A model generated the notes under the pieces. That model searched no databases and had not been told where the DNA came from. It was given only the letters and a program-made list of their open reading frames with translations. From Eudromia elegans (taxonomy: Eukaryota; Chordata; Aves; Tinamiformes; Tinamidae): a stretch of DNA of 64,000 bases. The stretch's first letter is position 1; the number at the start of each line of letters is the position of its first letter. The stretch spans positions 1,776,052 through 1,840,051 of the forward strand of contig PTEX01000110.1 in NCBI GenBank assembly GCA_003342815.1, read 5' to 3'. Below are positions 1 through 11,665 of the stretch, piece after piece. Position numbers and translations under genes: made by a program.

Positions 1-94
1 CTCTTGCAGGTAGGTGGCCTCTTGCAGGTAGGTGGCCTCTTGCAGGTAGGTGGCCTCTTGCAGGTAGGTGGCCTCTTGCAGGTAGGTGGCCTCT
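1..94. repeat. 18-bp minisatellite, five copies, cut by the window edge
   Basis: The unit ctcttgcaggtaggtggc repeats five times with no mismatch over positions 1-90, and a sixth copy starts (ctct) before a T run. Identical copies imply recent expansion or ongoing homogenisation. The array touches the window start, so its true length is unknown. Each unit carries 'ttgcag' directly followed by 'gtaggt', which resembles an acceptor and a donor back to back. That is a sequence resemblance only. Confidence 0.97.
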
Positions 95-1020
95 TTTTCC
101 AGGGAACATTGCTAGTCGAATCTCTAAGTTGGGTTTGAGTTTCTGAGGTTTTATGGAAGGGATTGGTATGTATGGAAGAGAAATTTAGTTGCCTGGATGG
201 CTCTGATTTTGGAGGGAGTAGTTTTGGAATGTAGAATGACATTCTTGTTTTTGTAGCTTCTTTCATGACCTTTAGGAGAACCTCTTGCGCTTCTTAAGAT
301 CCTTACCAGAGCGACAGATCTTCCTTTCAAATTTTTCAGGAATTGTTCTGTGCTGCCTTTAATATATAGCAGAGTCTAAAACTAAGTGATCTAGGCACTT
401 AACACCTGTCTTTGAGTAACACTGGTATCATCAACTTTCCAGCTGTCTGGAACTCTGATCTCTAAGGGGTTTTTGTTGTTGTTTGGTTTTGGGTTTTTTG
501 TTTTTGGGGGGTGGGGTGGGGGGAACTGCACGGGATTCCAGTTAAGTATCTTGAGATCAGTACATGGGTGGCCAAGCTAATCAAGACAGAGGTTTATTTG
601 ATTTTCCTTTCGTTGTAGGTCTCTGTGGTTTGAGGCAAACTTCTTACTTTCCCTGTGACCTATGCGGATGCTTTTGAGGCATCAAATGACTTTTGAAGTT
701 TGCCAGAGGGGATGATTTCTAGCAGAATTTGACATTTAAAACCTTTGAAATGAGACGCTGAGGACCAGCCCTGCAATGATGTGTGCTGAACACAGGCCGT
801 GAATTCTTTGGAATTTAGGAACCTGAATTTTGCTGGAGAGCAGCGATGTCTTTGAGCCGCCTGTTGAATTGATGAGTGTCTGTGTGAGAGCGCTAAGAAT
901 CTTCTTTCAAGTCTTCATCATGTCAACTCAAAGTAGCGCAGTGCTGTGTGGAGAGGCCTGAGCTCCTTTTGGGGAGGAGGCCTAGAGTATTGGAAGCTTT
1001 AGAGCTGCATTAATACAATG
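95..1020. other. Noncoding stretch, no gene seen
   Basis: No open frame of note and no recognisable transposon. A GT-rich run from about 470 leads into the G-rich block described separately. Composition is otherwise ordinary for the window. Confidence 0.6.
506..523 (+). other. G-run block, possible G-quadruplex
   Basis: Runs of 6, 4 and 6 guanines are separated by single T residues, and a further GGG sits at 491-493. This fits the pattern of a potential intramolecular G-quadruplex on the + strand. Nothing nearby shows whether it is functional. Confidence 0.6.
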
Positions 1021-1440
1021 TCACGCTATGGCGGATCAGCCTACCTAGGCAAAGGCAGGTCCAAAACGACAGCCTTGTGCCAGGCTTGAGTTGCTTGATG
1101 AGAGAAGGTCTGTGGCTGCCAACGGAGGCTGAGCCAGGAGGCTGCACGAGAGTTTTTAAACCCAGAAGCCTTGCGACGTACCGCGTGGAGCTGTGGTGCA
1201 GCTCTGTGGCCTTTGTGCTGCTTCCAAACGGGACGGGCCAGAAGCGGATGGGTCAAAGTTCTGCTTCGTCATCCGGGCTTGGGAAATAAGATGAACTGAC
1301 AGCGCTGGGACTTGACGCGTGTTTCTCACCGCTGAGTGCGTGAACTGGAATGCCAGCTCTGTGAATCCTTCGTGCTCTATGGGCTGCTCTGGGCAAATCT
1401 GACTTGGTGGCAAACTGGGTAAAATAATGGCGGCCCCCCG
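1021..1440. other. CpG-enriched patch
   Basis: About 22 CpG dinucleotides fall in 420 bp, far above the surrounding sequence. The densest cluster is at about 1173-1185 (gcgacgtaccgcg), and the patch ends in a ggcggccccccggg block near 1430. Overlapping short frames exist on both strands (for example 1041-1256 minus and 1077-1289 plus), but neither resembles a known protein and both follow from reduced stop frequency in GC-rich sequence. It could be a small CpG island, an old exon or a GC-rich repeat relic. Confidence 0.4.
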
Positions 1441-4030
1441 GGCACCATATGCATGTGAAAATGTTGGGTTTTAAGGCCAGCAGGAGGCAGTGAACACCTG
1501 TAGATCATCTCTTCATTGTTACTGATTTTTTTCTCCCAAGGGGATGATGTCAATGGATCTTGTCCTTTTAATCAGCTTTTTACAATACTGTATTGCAGGA
1601 TTTTAGTATGGCTAAAAGCACAGGAAGAATAGTAAGGTTCAGTGTGTATTAAACACTTTTTTGACTAGAAATATGGTCAAGTTTTGCCTAAAGCAGCACA
1701 TACATCTGTGTTCACCTTTACACTGGGTATGCAAGTGTGCATTGGCATATCGATGTTTGTGCAGAGTCCACACCTCATGTTTTGAGGGAGTCTTTTGATT
1801 AGTGAAAAGTTCATAATGGTCTAAAGTAGAAAAACATGGATTTGCGGTTTCACTAGCATGTTGTATGTACTGGAGATGGTAAGAACAATATTATAATTGC
1901 AGATATTATTTTTTTCTTTTTTTCTTCTGGGAAAGGAGGAGGAGGATGGACCATGAGTAAATTCAGAGGGCTAAGATCTGTCTTTAAGGTGTTTATGGCA
2001 GAGTTCATATCAATAAATAAAAGGTGCAGAGTCTTTTTTAAGAAATGTAGAATATTTGTTAGGGAATTGAGGAAATCCTAACAGTGTACTGGAAGAGGGG
2101 CAAAGCTATTCTCACGTTCATAGCATAGACTTAATACTGGAGGATATCAATAGGATTCTATCATTGCTCTATCCAGATGTTTCTTCAGCAAGTTTGTAGC
2201 TTTGGGAGGAACTAATAATATGGTTTTGGAGACCTTGCCATTATGATTTAGTCTTCAATCAATCCTCTAAATACTTAAGTAAGGTGTTGCAGTGATTAAT
2301 TTAGCAGATTAATGCCATAGCTCCTTGATCTGTTTTATCTGGTGTAATTTAGTGTAGCTGCTGAAAAGGGCATTCCCAGTCTCACCTATTTGCTTATTCC
2401 TGCCTCTCCCTTGTGCTCTGTTATTTGTGCTTCCTCAGTGAAACTGAGATAGTTTTCTGCCAGATGAATTTGCTAGCTAGCAGAAAACAGGAGTTCATTT
2501 TCAGCTTCATCAGCTTCTTGGTTTAGATGCTCGCAGAAATGATAAGAGCTGATGAGCCAGAGATAGTGGAAGTAAATGGTGAGAATATGGAGGAGGAAGA
2601 TGGGGCTGACCCTTTAAATCAGCAGGACTGAGCAATCACAGATGAAATGAATTATGGTGTGAAACATAACAAGTAGGTAACAGCTGACACTACGCAGATC
2701 CAGAGGTGCAAAAGGTACTCATGACTAATGGAGATAAAGAAGTTTTTGATACCTGGCACACTAGGTTGCAAAATTTTACTTCAGAAGTAGAGAATTTTCT
2801 ACCCATGTGAGAACACGTGACATGTCTGTCTTGATAGTCTGCACTGAGTTTAGAAATCGGAATGGCTCCAAATATTGCTACAAAAAGTGGGCACAGAGAG
2901 TATTAAGGTAACCATAAAGGGAAAGTAAAAGATTGCAGTCCTGAATCCATCCTGTAAAAAAACTTACTTTCCAGAGGACCCAACTGTAGCTTCAGCAGTT
3001 CACATTCCTAGAGAATGTTCCTTGCAATATTTTCATTTGGTAGAATATGAAGTAAGGTGCAGGAGCACTACCAGCTGATCCTAGATTATTTTTTTAAACA
3101 TCCGTACTTTTGCTGATTAAGAAATAGGTTAGACTGACTTCCCTCTGAAGAAGACCTGGCAAATAACCAACACTTTATTGGGAGACTTTAAGGAACAGTA
3201 CTTTCATCACACTCATTGTTTTCTAGCAGGGTTGAGGTCCTATTAACACCAAAGATACCAAGTTACTGTGCACAGAATGACGTGGTTTATTCATTTTGTT
3301 GCACCTGTGTAAGATGTGCGGCATGACAGTGGAGTGAATGTGGAGGTGCAGAGACTCATCCGAGAGAGTGTTAGGTACTTGTACACCTGTGATTTCACTT
3401 GTGCTCTCTTCAGACACTGAATTTAGTAGCTTTCAAAGAGATGAAAACCTCCCACCATCAACAAAAATCAAAACCAAACCACACCCACCAGCCATTTCCT
3501 ACAGAAAGTATTTTGGATTCTGAAACTGATATGAAACTATTTATTGATTTAAATCCAAAACTGATCAGATATTAAAAAAAAAGAAAAGGAAAAATATCTG
3601 CAAGAGGATTAGGACATGGCAACCTGTTTTGAAACTATCCTATAGTTCCATTTCCTTAAGAATAGTTGTTTGACATTTCCTGTGAGTTGGGGGAAGATGC
3701 AACTAGGCAAATCCAAACTTCTAATGTCTTCCGGGGGATGATAGAAAATATCCTGTTAAAACCTGGGCCCTGAGCTCACAGGGCACTTTGATGGTGTAAC
3801 ATAGCTATATTTATAACTACCTCTATTGCTGTTATAACTTACTGTCAGCAGTGGCAATTCTACAGCAGAAAGACATGAAGATACCTGCTTTCTTTGGGAG
3901 TGGGTTTGAGGTCCTTAAATTCGACTTAAACTACAAATGTGTTTTAATCACTAATGCTCTTTCCTAATGCCCTGGGTCAGTGCCTCTAACAGGGTGTTCT
4001 TTTTTTAACCTTAGTAAAATTCTTTGAGAA
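1441..4030. other. Noncoding stretch, no gene seen
   Basis: AT-rich sequence without convincing exons. The frames at 3223-3417 and 3338-3523 overlap on opposite strands and look random. A minor inverted repeat pairs gttttctgc (2452-2460) with gcagaaaac (2480-2488). Nothing else stands out. Confidence 0.6.
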
Positions 4031-4122
4031 ATTTTTATACTGATATTTATATTATTTTTATATTATTATTATATTTATATTATTATATTTATATTATTTT
4101 TATACTGATTTTTATACTGATA
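4031..4122. repeat. AT-rich simple repeat (TTA/TTTA) with TTTATACTGAT units
   Basis: A core of ttattatta and tttatatta units is bracketed by copies of tttatactgat, once at the left end (about 4034) and twice at the right end (about 4097-4120). It is a compound low-complexity microsatellite. The stop-free frame through it comes from repeat composition, not coding. Confidence 0.9.
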
Positions 4123-4549
4123 CATATGTGCTTAGTGTCTCATGATGAAGTAACGAACATCTTCAGAGTCTCTGAAAGCAAGGAACTTAAAAGAAAGCCT
4201 GTTCAAGTGTGCTGCATGCAAGGTGCTGCTTCTGTGAGATATTTAGCTTGCTGATTGTTATCCAGGCAGGACAGGCTGGAAGAGAGAGGGGAAAAATTAT
4301 TTTGGAATTGTTACTGCTCTTTACTTGGAGAGACAAGTCAGTGGCGGCAGGCTGCAGCAAGGTGACATTTGGCTTTGGGTTTGCATTTCTCCCCATCTCC
4401 TTCAGGTTGTTTCAGTGCTGATTGTACCTGTTCAAGCAGTGCGAGAACTCCAGTTGCTTTGCAGGGATGCTTTCTCAGAGTAGCAAGTACTTGCTGAAAT
4501 AACGAGTGCATGGCTAAAAAAATATTGCTGTGATTGATGGGATGGCTAC

Positions 4550-4597
4550 CAAGACTCTGGTGGCCTTCAGGTAGTCCTACAGGTCACCAGAGTCTTG
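4550..4597. repeat. Inverted repeat, 13-bp perfect arms
   Basis: caagactctggtg at 4550-4562 is exactly complementary to caccagagtcttg at 4585-4597, with a 22-nt spacer. After one G-T position, three more bases (cct/agg) can pair inside, so an RNA copy could form a stem of about 17 pairs. The hairpin is shorter than a typical microRNA precursor and matches no miRNA I recognise. A TGATTGAT motif (PBX/HOX-like) lies just to the left at 4531-4538. Confidence 0.6.
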
Positions 4598-7500
4598 CAT
4601 GGACCAGAGGAAGTTACTAAACTGATTTTACCCAATGGGTTGCTAACCAGAATGTGTATTCCTCTTGCTGATAGAATGGTTGGAAGTGGATCACCCAGGT
4701 AAAACTAGTTTAGTCGTGGAGTCTAATAGTCGCGCTTCCTTTTGGAGGTGGTTGTGAGACTAAAAGAGTTTTGTTTCAGGAAACAATCTGTCTGGCATGA
4801 AGTCAAAGACAGGAACATACTGAGATGTGAGGAAGCTTTCAATTTGGTTTTTTTTTTTTCTCTCTGAAAGTATCTTGCATTTTTGGCTGGGAAACTTGGC
4901 CAGATTTGTGACCGTAGACATTCACACTGGTAAAAGCAGCTAATTTTAGGGGGACAGGCTTGTTGGTGTTCTTCTCCAGCAAAATTAAAGACTAGAAAGC
5001 TCAAATCTTATATTCCTATCCCTAAAAACCTAATGCTTTAATCCCACATAAGTATGCATGGTTTGGCTTTTGCCTGTAGTTCTTAGAGAACTTCATTAGT
5101 TTTAGGTTATCATTCTTGCACATATGTCTGTAGTATCCTCTCCGAGCCTCTTGAACAGTGACTGAGTGCTTTACATTTCTCAGAGGCTGCTTGTAAGCCC
5201 TGCTATGGGTGATAGACTTTTTTCTTTCAGTCAGGAGGTGCACAGGGAGAATTTACTCAGGTTTTGCTAAGTCAATCTTAGCTGTGTAACCTGATACAAA
5301 GGGTTGCTCTGCAGTTTGACCTCTGTATTTCTGAGAGAGAAGATTAAACAGAAATTTGTTTCAACAGTCCAGCCCTGACCTCTGGGACTATCTAGAATAC
5401 CTGTGGAAATATTCCTGAACCTCGATGTTGGATATCTCAGGCTCGAGATTCCTCTTTCCTAGAATTTACAGTCTGTGTTCCAGCTGCTTTTGGAGAAGGT
5501 TTAATATGCAAGCTCTAATCTTGTGTTTAGGGCTTGAACAGTTTGATTTGTACTAAAACCTGATATTTTGTAGCCAACTCATCTTCCGTAGACTAATTTC
5601 AATCAAGTGGAACTGCTGAGAACTGGCTGTTGCTCGTGTCTATAGAGAATACACTTACATGCTGTTACAAATAAACAAAACCTAGACCATTTGCAAGTTC
5701 TTGGTGTGTGGCATGCAAGCAACAGATCATTCTGTTGCCAAAGATTTTGCTGCTGAATGCTATTAGGACTTGATTTATAGGGGACTCTTCAGGTTGAACG
5801 GTATATTTTGGTGTGTTCTGGGTGGAATAGCAACCTGATCTTGCATGCTTTTCCTAAGAGCAAGTAAAAGTGAACCTGAAACATAACTTCACTTTCTCAC
5901 TTACTTTCCCTTTGAAGCTATGGTGAAAGTGGTGAATATCCTTCTAGTGGGACCTGTAGTTGTAATTATTTACTCTAATAGAAAGTAGATTAGGACTGGA
6001 TTTCCTTGGAGGGATAGGGGAAGAATTTAAGAGTTCACTTTTTCTGCAGTCTGGGTAGTGTCCAGCACTTGGAGCATTGGTTAAATGGTGGTCAAGCCTA
6101 TTGGGAGTCTTTGTGTCATGCTCTGGTGGGGCGGTGCAGCCCTGTGCCAGGTCCGAGCTCTTGGCACTGGAGGTGGTTTGTCATCTCCAGAATCAAGGGC
6201 ACAGCCAGCCTGGAACTTATTCAAGTATCTCCCCATCTGCACAACTGCTGCTGCCAACATGTTCTGTCTTTCCCCCCTCAAACTGATTCGCTTTTCTTAA
6301 TGGGAAGTAATCCGTATTTCTTAAGTGTATGTTGTGTGGATGTGTTCATGTAATGGGAAAGTGCTATTACAGGCATATTAATAATAAAAGACTATAAAAA
6401 TTAATAGAGAACAGAAACGATCAATTAAGAAAGATAATTAAAACTCCTTGGAGGCTACTGATGTGTACTAAACATAAATATCTTTAAGAGGTCCAGGATA
6501 CTTTTTTTCAGCAAAAACATAAGTTAATATGAATTATTTTTCTTATTAAAAATGTTTGGGCAAGAAAATCCTGCTTAAATGGCAGGTTGAGTGCTGACAT
6601 GTGTGCCTGTGACTTTACTGGAACCTGATAACTGCATGTAAATTTTGGAACGCCATCCATGTAGGTAAGCAGTGAACTGTAATCCATGAACCTTTGGAAA
6701 ACACCCTAAACCCTAAAGGATCAGATGTGAATCTGTCCTTCGAGGCTGAGGAATGCAGGCTCTGCTGTGTTGAGTTGAAAAGGTGGTGGCCATATGTGCA
6801 AGGGGGTTCTCCTGGTCAGCATCTGCTTTACTGTTAGGAAGCTCTGCTGGCCAACGAGCACAGTGACTGTGCTTAATCCTCAGTTATTCTCACTTAACTA
6901 GAAATTCATAGGTCTCTAAAATATTATTTATTTATACTAAATACATTGATTTGCCAAGGGAGACCTGGTGTTTTCAGCTAACTTACAAGCTACAGTTGCA
7001 GTGTTTGTCAGGAGGAAAATGAGTCTGAAAATGAGAATCTGTGTTTATTTACTGGAGCTGGAGAAGAGAGGAAATTAGTAGATTCTCACCTTAGAGCAAG
7101 CGATTACTGGCCAGATGTTTCTTACCCCATGTGCCCGCTGGGGCATCTGGGGGATCCCTCGATGGAGACGGGAGAGCCAAGGTCATGGGGATCCCAGCCC
7201 CTGCTTTGGAATTGCACTTGCAGGTACCCTGTGGGGCAGGGGTGGATGGAAGTGCTGTGCCTAGGGGCTGAAGAACTGGTCAAACACAGCGAGTTCCCAG
7301 GTAACAGATGACGTGGGATTTCACAGATCCTCCAACCTGTGTGGTTTGTAGGCTGTTGCAAAGGGGAGAAGCTTCTTCCTACAGAGAATGTGAGAATACA
7401 GCAAGTAGTGGTGGTTTGCCTAGTCCAGGATTTCATCTCTGGCAACAACAAAAAAAGGATGCTGTTTATGGAGAGCATGTGAACCTGATGCTGCTTTCTG

Positions 7501-10189
7501 CTGCCTATTCCTCTTGTAATTCCTCTTGTAATCCATTAGCATCTGAAATTATTGTATTAGGTTACATCCCTCCCTAATCATGTAAGTATTCGACATTTAA
7601 GACTTGTTGATGACCAGAATCTTTTTTTGTGTGTGTAGTGATTATTGTATATAAGGGGAAAAAAAAAATGTTCTGGGGAGTCACGAAGAGCCTCTGAAGG
7701 ATATCTTTCCCATAACTTGCTTGCCTTCAAGACCATAGCAAGGCAATATTGCAAACCCCTCATAGAACACAGCAATTTGGAATACAGTTGTTCAACCTCA
7801 TTGCAAAAACAAATGTTGTTCTTGAATTTGCATAATTCATTTGATGAAATGCTTTGTGAATTGGTCCCAGTGAAGGGATGAAGCTTTCTGATGTGCCTTC
7901 ATTTCAGATGTGCATCGTGTCAAGAGATTAAGCTCTTAGTAACATCCCTTCCCTTTTTTATTTTTTTTTTAACTCCTCAGCCCTCCTTGAGGGCAGAAAC
8001 AAATGATCCCTGCAGGCTAATGTTCTAATAAAGCTAAATTAGAGAAGGAACAGCCAAAATCTTAGCCAAGACATCAAAGAGATGGCTGCTGAGGGAGGAA
8101 CTGGCCTGTGTATCTATGAGGTGGTCAGCTACAGATACGGATTCCTTCCCCCTGCTCCCACAGCTACTGTGTGCCACTCTTCCTCTATACAAAGACAATT
8201 TGCTTTTCATGTAGTAATGAAGAACAATGTTTTAACAGACAAAGGCACTTCTAGTGTATTATTGTGCTGTCTTTTGACTAGTGCTAGATGCTGGGAAAAA
8301 ATGGTAATTCACAGTGTGAATGCTTCTCTCCCAGCAATGTGGGTTGGAACCGGGTATGTACAATGTATATTGCATAAGGTACAATGGTGAACATTGTGAG
8401 AAGGAGAAAAGCCCAAATTATAGCTGTTGCTGATGGCCAAGAAACTGGTCTTTTGTATCCTTTTTTTTTTTTTTTTTAAAGATGAAGACAGCCCAAACAA
8501 AATCTAAAGTATTGTCCTCTAAAGTGCGTGTGTGGCTGGACTTAGTAACAATAACTTCATTTTTGGTGTTTGCAAATCGGTGTAAAAATACATAGTTGTG
8601 CTGCTGAAAGACCAGCGTTCCCTGTATTCTCTTGTAAGCTGATATAAGGCACAGGTGGCTTTTCATTAACTTATTTCACTCAAATATAAATATGTGGCTC
8701 GGTTCTCTTGCAGGAACTACATAATCCAAGAAACATGATTGTTACTGATTTAATGTAATCAGCGTTGTGAGGGGAGCACTCTGAGCCGGTTGTGAATGGC
8801 TCCATTCTGAGGGGATTTACACCCCATGTAAATCTGATTTAAATGGGAGAGTGGTGGAATGTGCCTTTCCTATTTAACCTATGCAAAAATCTATATTCTC
8901 CCACCTAGTTTTCTCACTGGGATGGGATGCTCAGCTGGCGCGCCCTGGGGGAGGGGAAGGCCAGGAGTCCAATAAGGACATGGAAAGTGGGGAAGGGACT
9001 ATCTCAAACGGGCAAGTTTATACGTTTTGATTCAATATTCTGATATTCTTATCGAGGCTTTCCAGAGTGTGACACTGACACAAACTGCAAACAATAAGGA
9101 GAAAACAGCAAACATGTATCAATGTCTTCCCTGTTCCGCAATGATTTTTTTCCTTTTTTTTAAAGGACCAGTGTTGCTGCAGAAATAAAAAATCTGGAAA
9201 AAAAAATGAGCCATCTTAACATGTTAAAACAAATGTATTTTTTAAAAATGATTTGGGTAGTTTAAAGATATCTTTCTGGTTTAATTTATTGAACTATAGC
9301 CAGACTTATTCAATTAAGATAATACACTTCAAGGTTAACTACCATTTGCTGTTCACTTAGGCAAGCTATTGTACAGTTATGTAAATTTCATGAACAGAGA
9401 CACGGCTTGAGTGTCTTAATTACAAGCAAAAAGTGTCATTTAAATATGAATAAGTGAATAGTTGCCTGTATTTCCTGTTCACATTCTGCTGTCATCTTTA
9501 AGACCAGGAGAGAACTAGCCATCTATATTGTGCTCTTAGTTTTTTGCTTCAGTCTGTAAGGAAGGGGGGGGGAAAACCACCTTGTCATATAAATACATGT
9601 AAAACAGATGATGTGGGAATGTCCCTGACTTTACAGTGGTTATTAGCCCACTGAATATTAATTTACCCAGGTCACAATGAATGGCAGGAAATATGCAGCA
9701 TTTCCTGTGGATTTCTGTGCATTTCAACATGATATCTATGTTTAAATTGTACATCCTATGATTTCTGTGTAAACTCCATCAGTAGTAACCTTCTGATAAG
9801 GCTGCTATAGGCTTGTTTAGTGTGCTTCTATTTTCAGAGCTAAGATGTCTTATTAATTCCTCTCATTTATATACACACAGTTGTCTTCAAAATAGTCTGT
9901 TTCCTTACGAATTTGCAGCTGCTTTAAATTCTATTTTGTGTAACAAAGTTTTGTAGTGATGTTGCCTGGTTGTCTTTAGGACCCAGTTCCCTGTGTTGAT
10001 AGTTTGGGAATTTTTTTTTTTTTTCCTCCATTGTTTTGGATTGTTTGTCTCTCTAAAAATGACCTAGAAAGAAATCTGTTGTTAATCACATATCAACGAG
10101 GGAGGGATGATTAGTTAATGAAAACCATGCCTTAGTTCTGTGGACCAAATGGCTAACTCTGGTTCTCAGTATGTACGGAGCCCCTGGAA
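4598..10189. other. Noncoding stretch, no gene seen
   Basis: No supported exon. A GC-richer patch at about 6090-6290 is open in several frames on both strands at once, which argues against coding. Minor items are two copies of attcctcttgta at 7507-7530, a T17 run at 8461-8477, a G9 run near 9564 and a T run near 10010-10023. Segments at about 9000-9520 are AT-rich, with a texture like conserved noncoding DNA but no diagnostic feature. Confidence 0.6.
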
Positions 10190-10800
10190 AGACTGTTCCC
10201 ATCCTTCAGTGATGTAGCTGCGGCTCTCCCCGAGGAATGAGGAGTTCACTATTCACTCTCGGCTTGCATCACCCTTTCCAACATGTTCCCACTGATACAT
10301 TAAAGGAATTAATTGCTCATAATGATCTCACCATCTGTTAACAGAGGTTCATACCTACAGGCTGGTGGCATGTGGTGGTCCTATTCAGGAATCAATAGGC
10401 AATGCTGGGGGAACGCTTTCCCACATTGCCTTCCATTGCGCCCTGAAAAGGGGAGGAGAGCTCAGTGTTGGCCATCTGCTCCTCGTCTTTCTGTGCGCGA
10501 GACCCTGATGCAGCCCAGCCCGGCTCTGATCTGACTCCAGCCTGATTGGAATGTGCCTGATCTGAGAGCCTCTCAAAGCTGTGAAAGTGAGTCAAAAGGA
10601 GATCCCCTTTGTCCGGCAGCGCTGAAAGAAAATGATCACTTTAAAATTCATAACTCCCAGGTGCCCGCCATCTATTCATGGGAAAAACTCTCTGAACTTC
10701 TCTTCATTAAAAAGAGAAGGAGTCCGGCTATAAAGGGAGAAAAGGAAGTAGTTTGTGGGAAATGTGCAAGGGATTTCAGGCTAAACAAATGAGGAATTTG
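10190..10800. promoter_or_regulatory. Candidate conserved noncoding segment
   Basis: This segment mixes AT-rich motif blocks such as ttaattgctcataatg (about 10308) with moderately GC-rich sequence and lacks simple repeats. Frames at 10385-10595 (minus) and 10553-10792 (plus) are short, overlap and match nothing known. Classification as a regulatory element is inference from texture only, and a lineage-specific unique sequence is equally possible. Confidence 0.22.
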
Positions 10801-10910
10801 GAATTTTTACTTGTATTAAAGGAACCGTGTAAGGAAAGGGGAGCATTTGTAAGAGCAGGGCCTCTGCATCGGGGGCCCTTCCCTGGGCTCCTTTAGCAAA
10901 ATAAAAAGGC

Positions 10911-10931
10911 TTTTTTTTTTTTTTTTTTTTT
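10911..10931 (+). repeat. Poly-T tract (21 nt)
   Basis: An uninterrupted run of 21 T. Read on the minus strand it is a poly-A run, but no retrotransposed gene body or target-site duplication is evident beside it. Confidence 0.9.
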
Positions 10932-11496
10932 GACCCCTCTCCCAGGAGTTTTTTCCTCCCTATTCCTCTTTCTTACCTGTGTGAATGAGGGTAGGAATAG
11001 CACATGAATGAGTCTGTCTTTGCTTCATGTGGTAAATTAGAGTGCCTTTGGGCTGCCTTCCTCCCCCTCTCCTGCCTGTGTTGTCTTGTTTGGGCTGCCT
11101 GTAAAGCCAACCTGATAGCACATGTAAACTGAGGCTGAGTTCTCCTTGCAGAGAACTGCACTCTGAGAGGCTGGAAGGGCTGGTCTGTCACCCTGCTGCC
11201 AGAGCCTTTCCCCACACCCTGAAATCTGGGGATTTGCTGTGTGGCAGGAGAGGTTTGGGGCTTTTCCCTCTTGCAGTTGTTACCTCCAAATCTCTTATCT
11301 CCCCCATACATGAACCCTGCCAAATCCTTCCTTGTTCCTCAAGTATATTATATATGCTTCCCAACTCGGTGCTTTTTAAGAGGCCTCAGGAAATCTTGGG
11401 TGGATTTATGTTTGTTCCTGCAATATGAAAAGTGTTTTCCCCCTGAAGTGGTTTGTGTGGCCAAAAGGTGAGGCTGACCCCAAGGAGTAAAGCATG

Positions 11497-11665
11497 GTAG
11501 ATCTTAAGGCAGGAATGACCTATCTGGCCCACTTTAGTCCTACTGCCTCTGCAATAAAGGCTATCGAGTGTCTCTTGGTAAATCCAATTTAAAAACCTAC
11601 AACTGTAAATAACTACAGTCTATCTTTCAGAAATATCCAATCTCAATTTAATGACTTGGTGGGGG
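11497..11665 (-). mobile_element. Ancient CR1-like LINE relic, antisense
   Basis: The + strand reads atcttaaggcaggaatgacc, then tagtcctactgcctctgca, then aaatatccaatctcaattta. This order and spacing resembles the antisense 3' region of old reptile CR1 families: the 'aaggccagaagggacc' block, the 'tctagtcctacctcctgca' block, and the 'aacatccaatcttgattta' block. The copy is strongly diverged, so the assignment rests on consecutive weak blocks recalled from family consensus. Boundaries are approximate. Confidence 0.55.

Noticed and set aside
6069-6353. Frame of 94 codons with three others open over the same bases
   Set aside because: Simultaneous openness in several frames and on both strands points to composition, and no known protein is recognised.
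6702-6717. accctaaaccctaaag, resembling a telomere repeat
   Set aside because: Only two units, and of a CCCTAAA type not used by vertebrate telomeres; likely chance.
10911-10931. Poly-T as the tail of a minus-strand processed pseudogene
   Set aside because: No gene-like body on the expected side and no target-site duplication seen.
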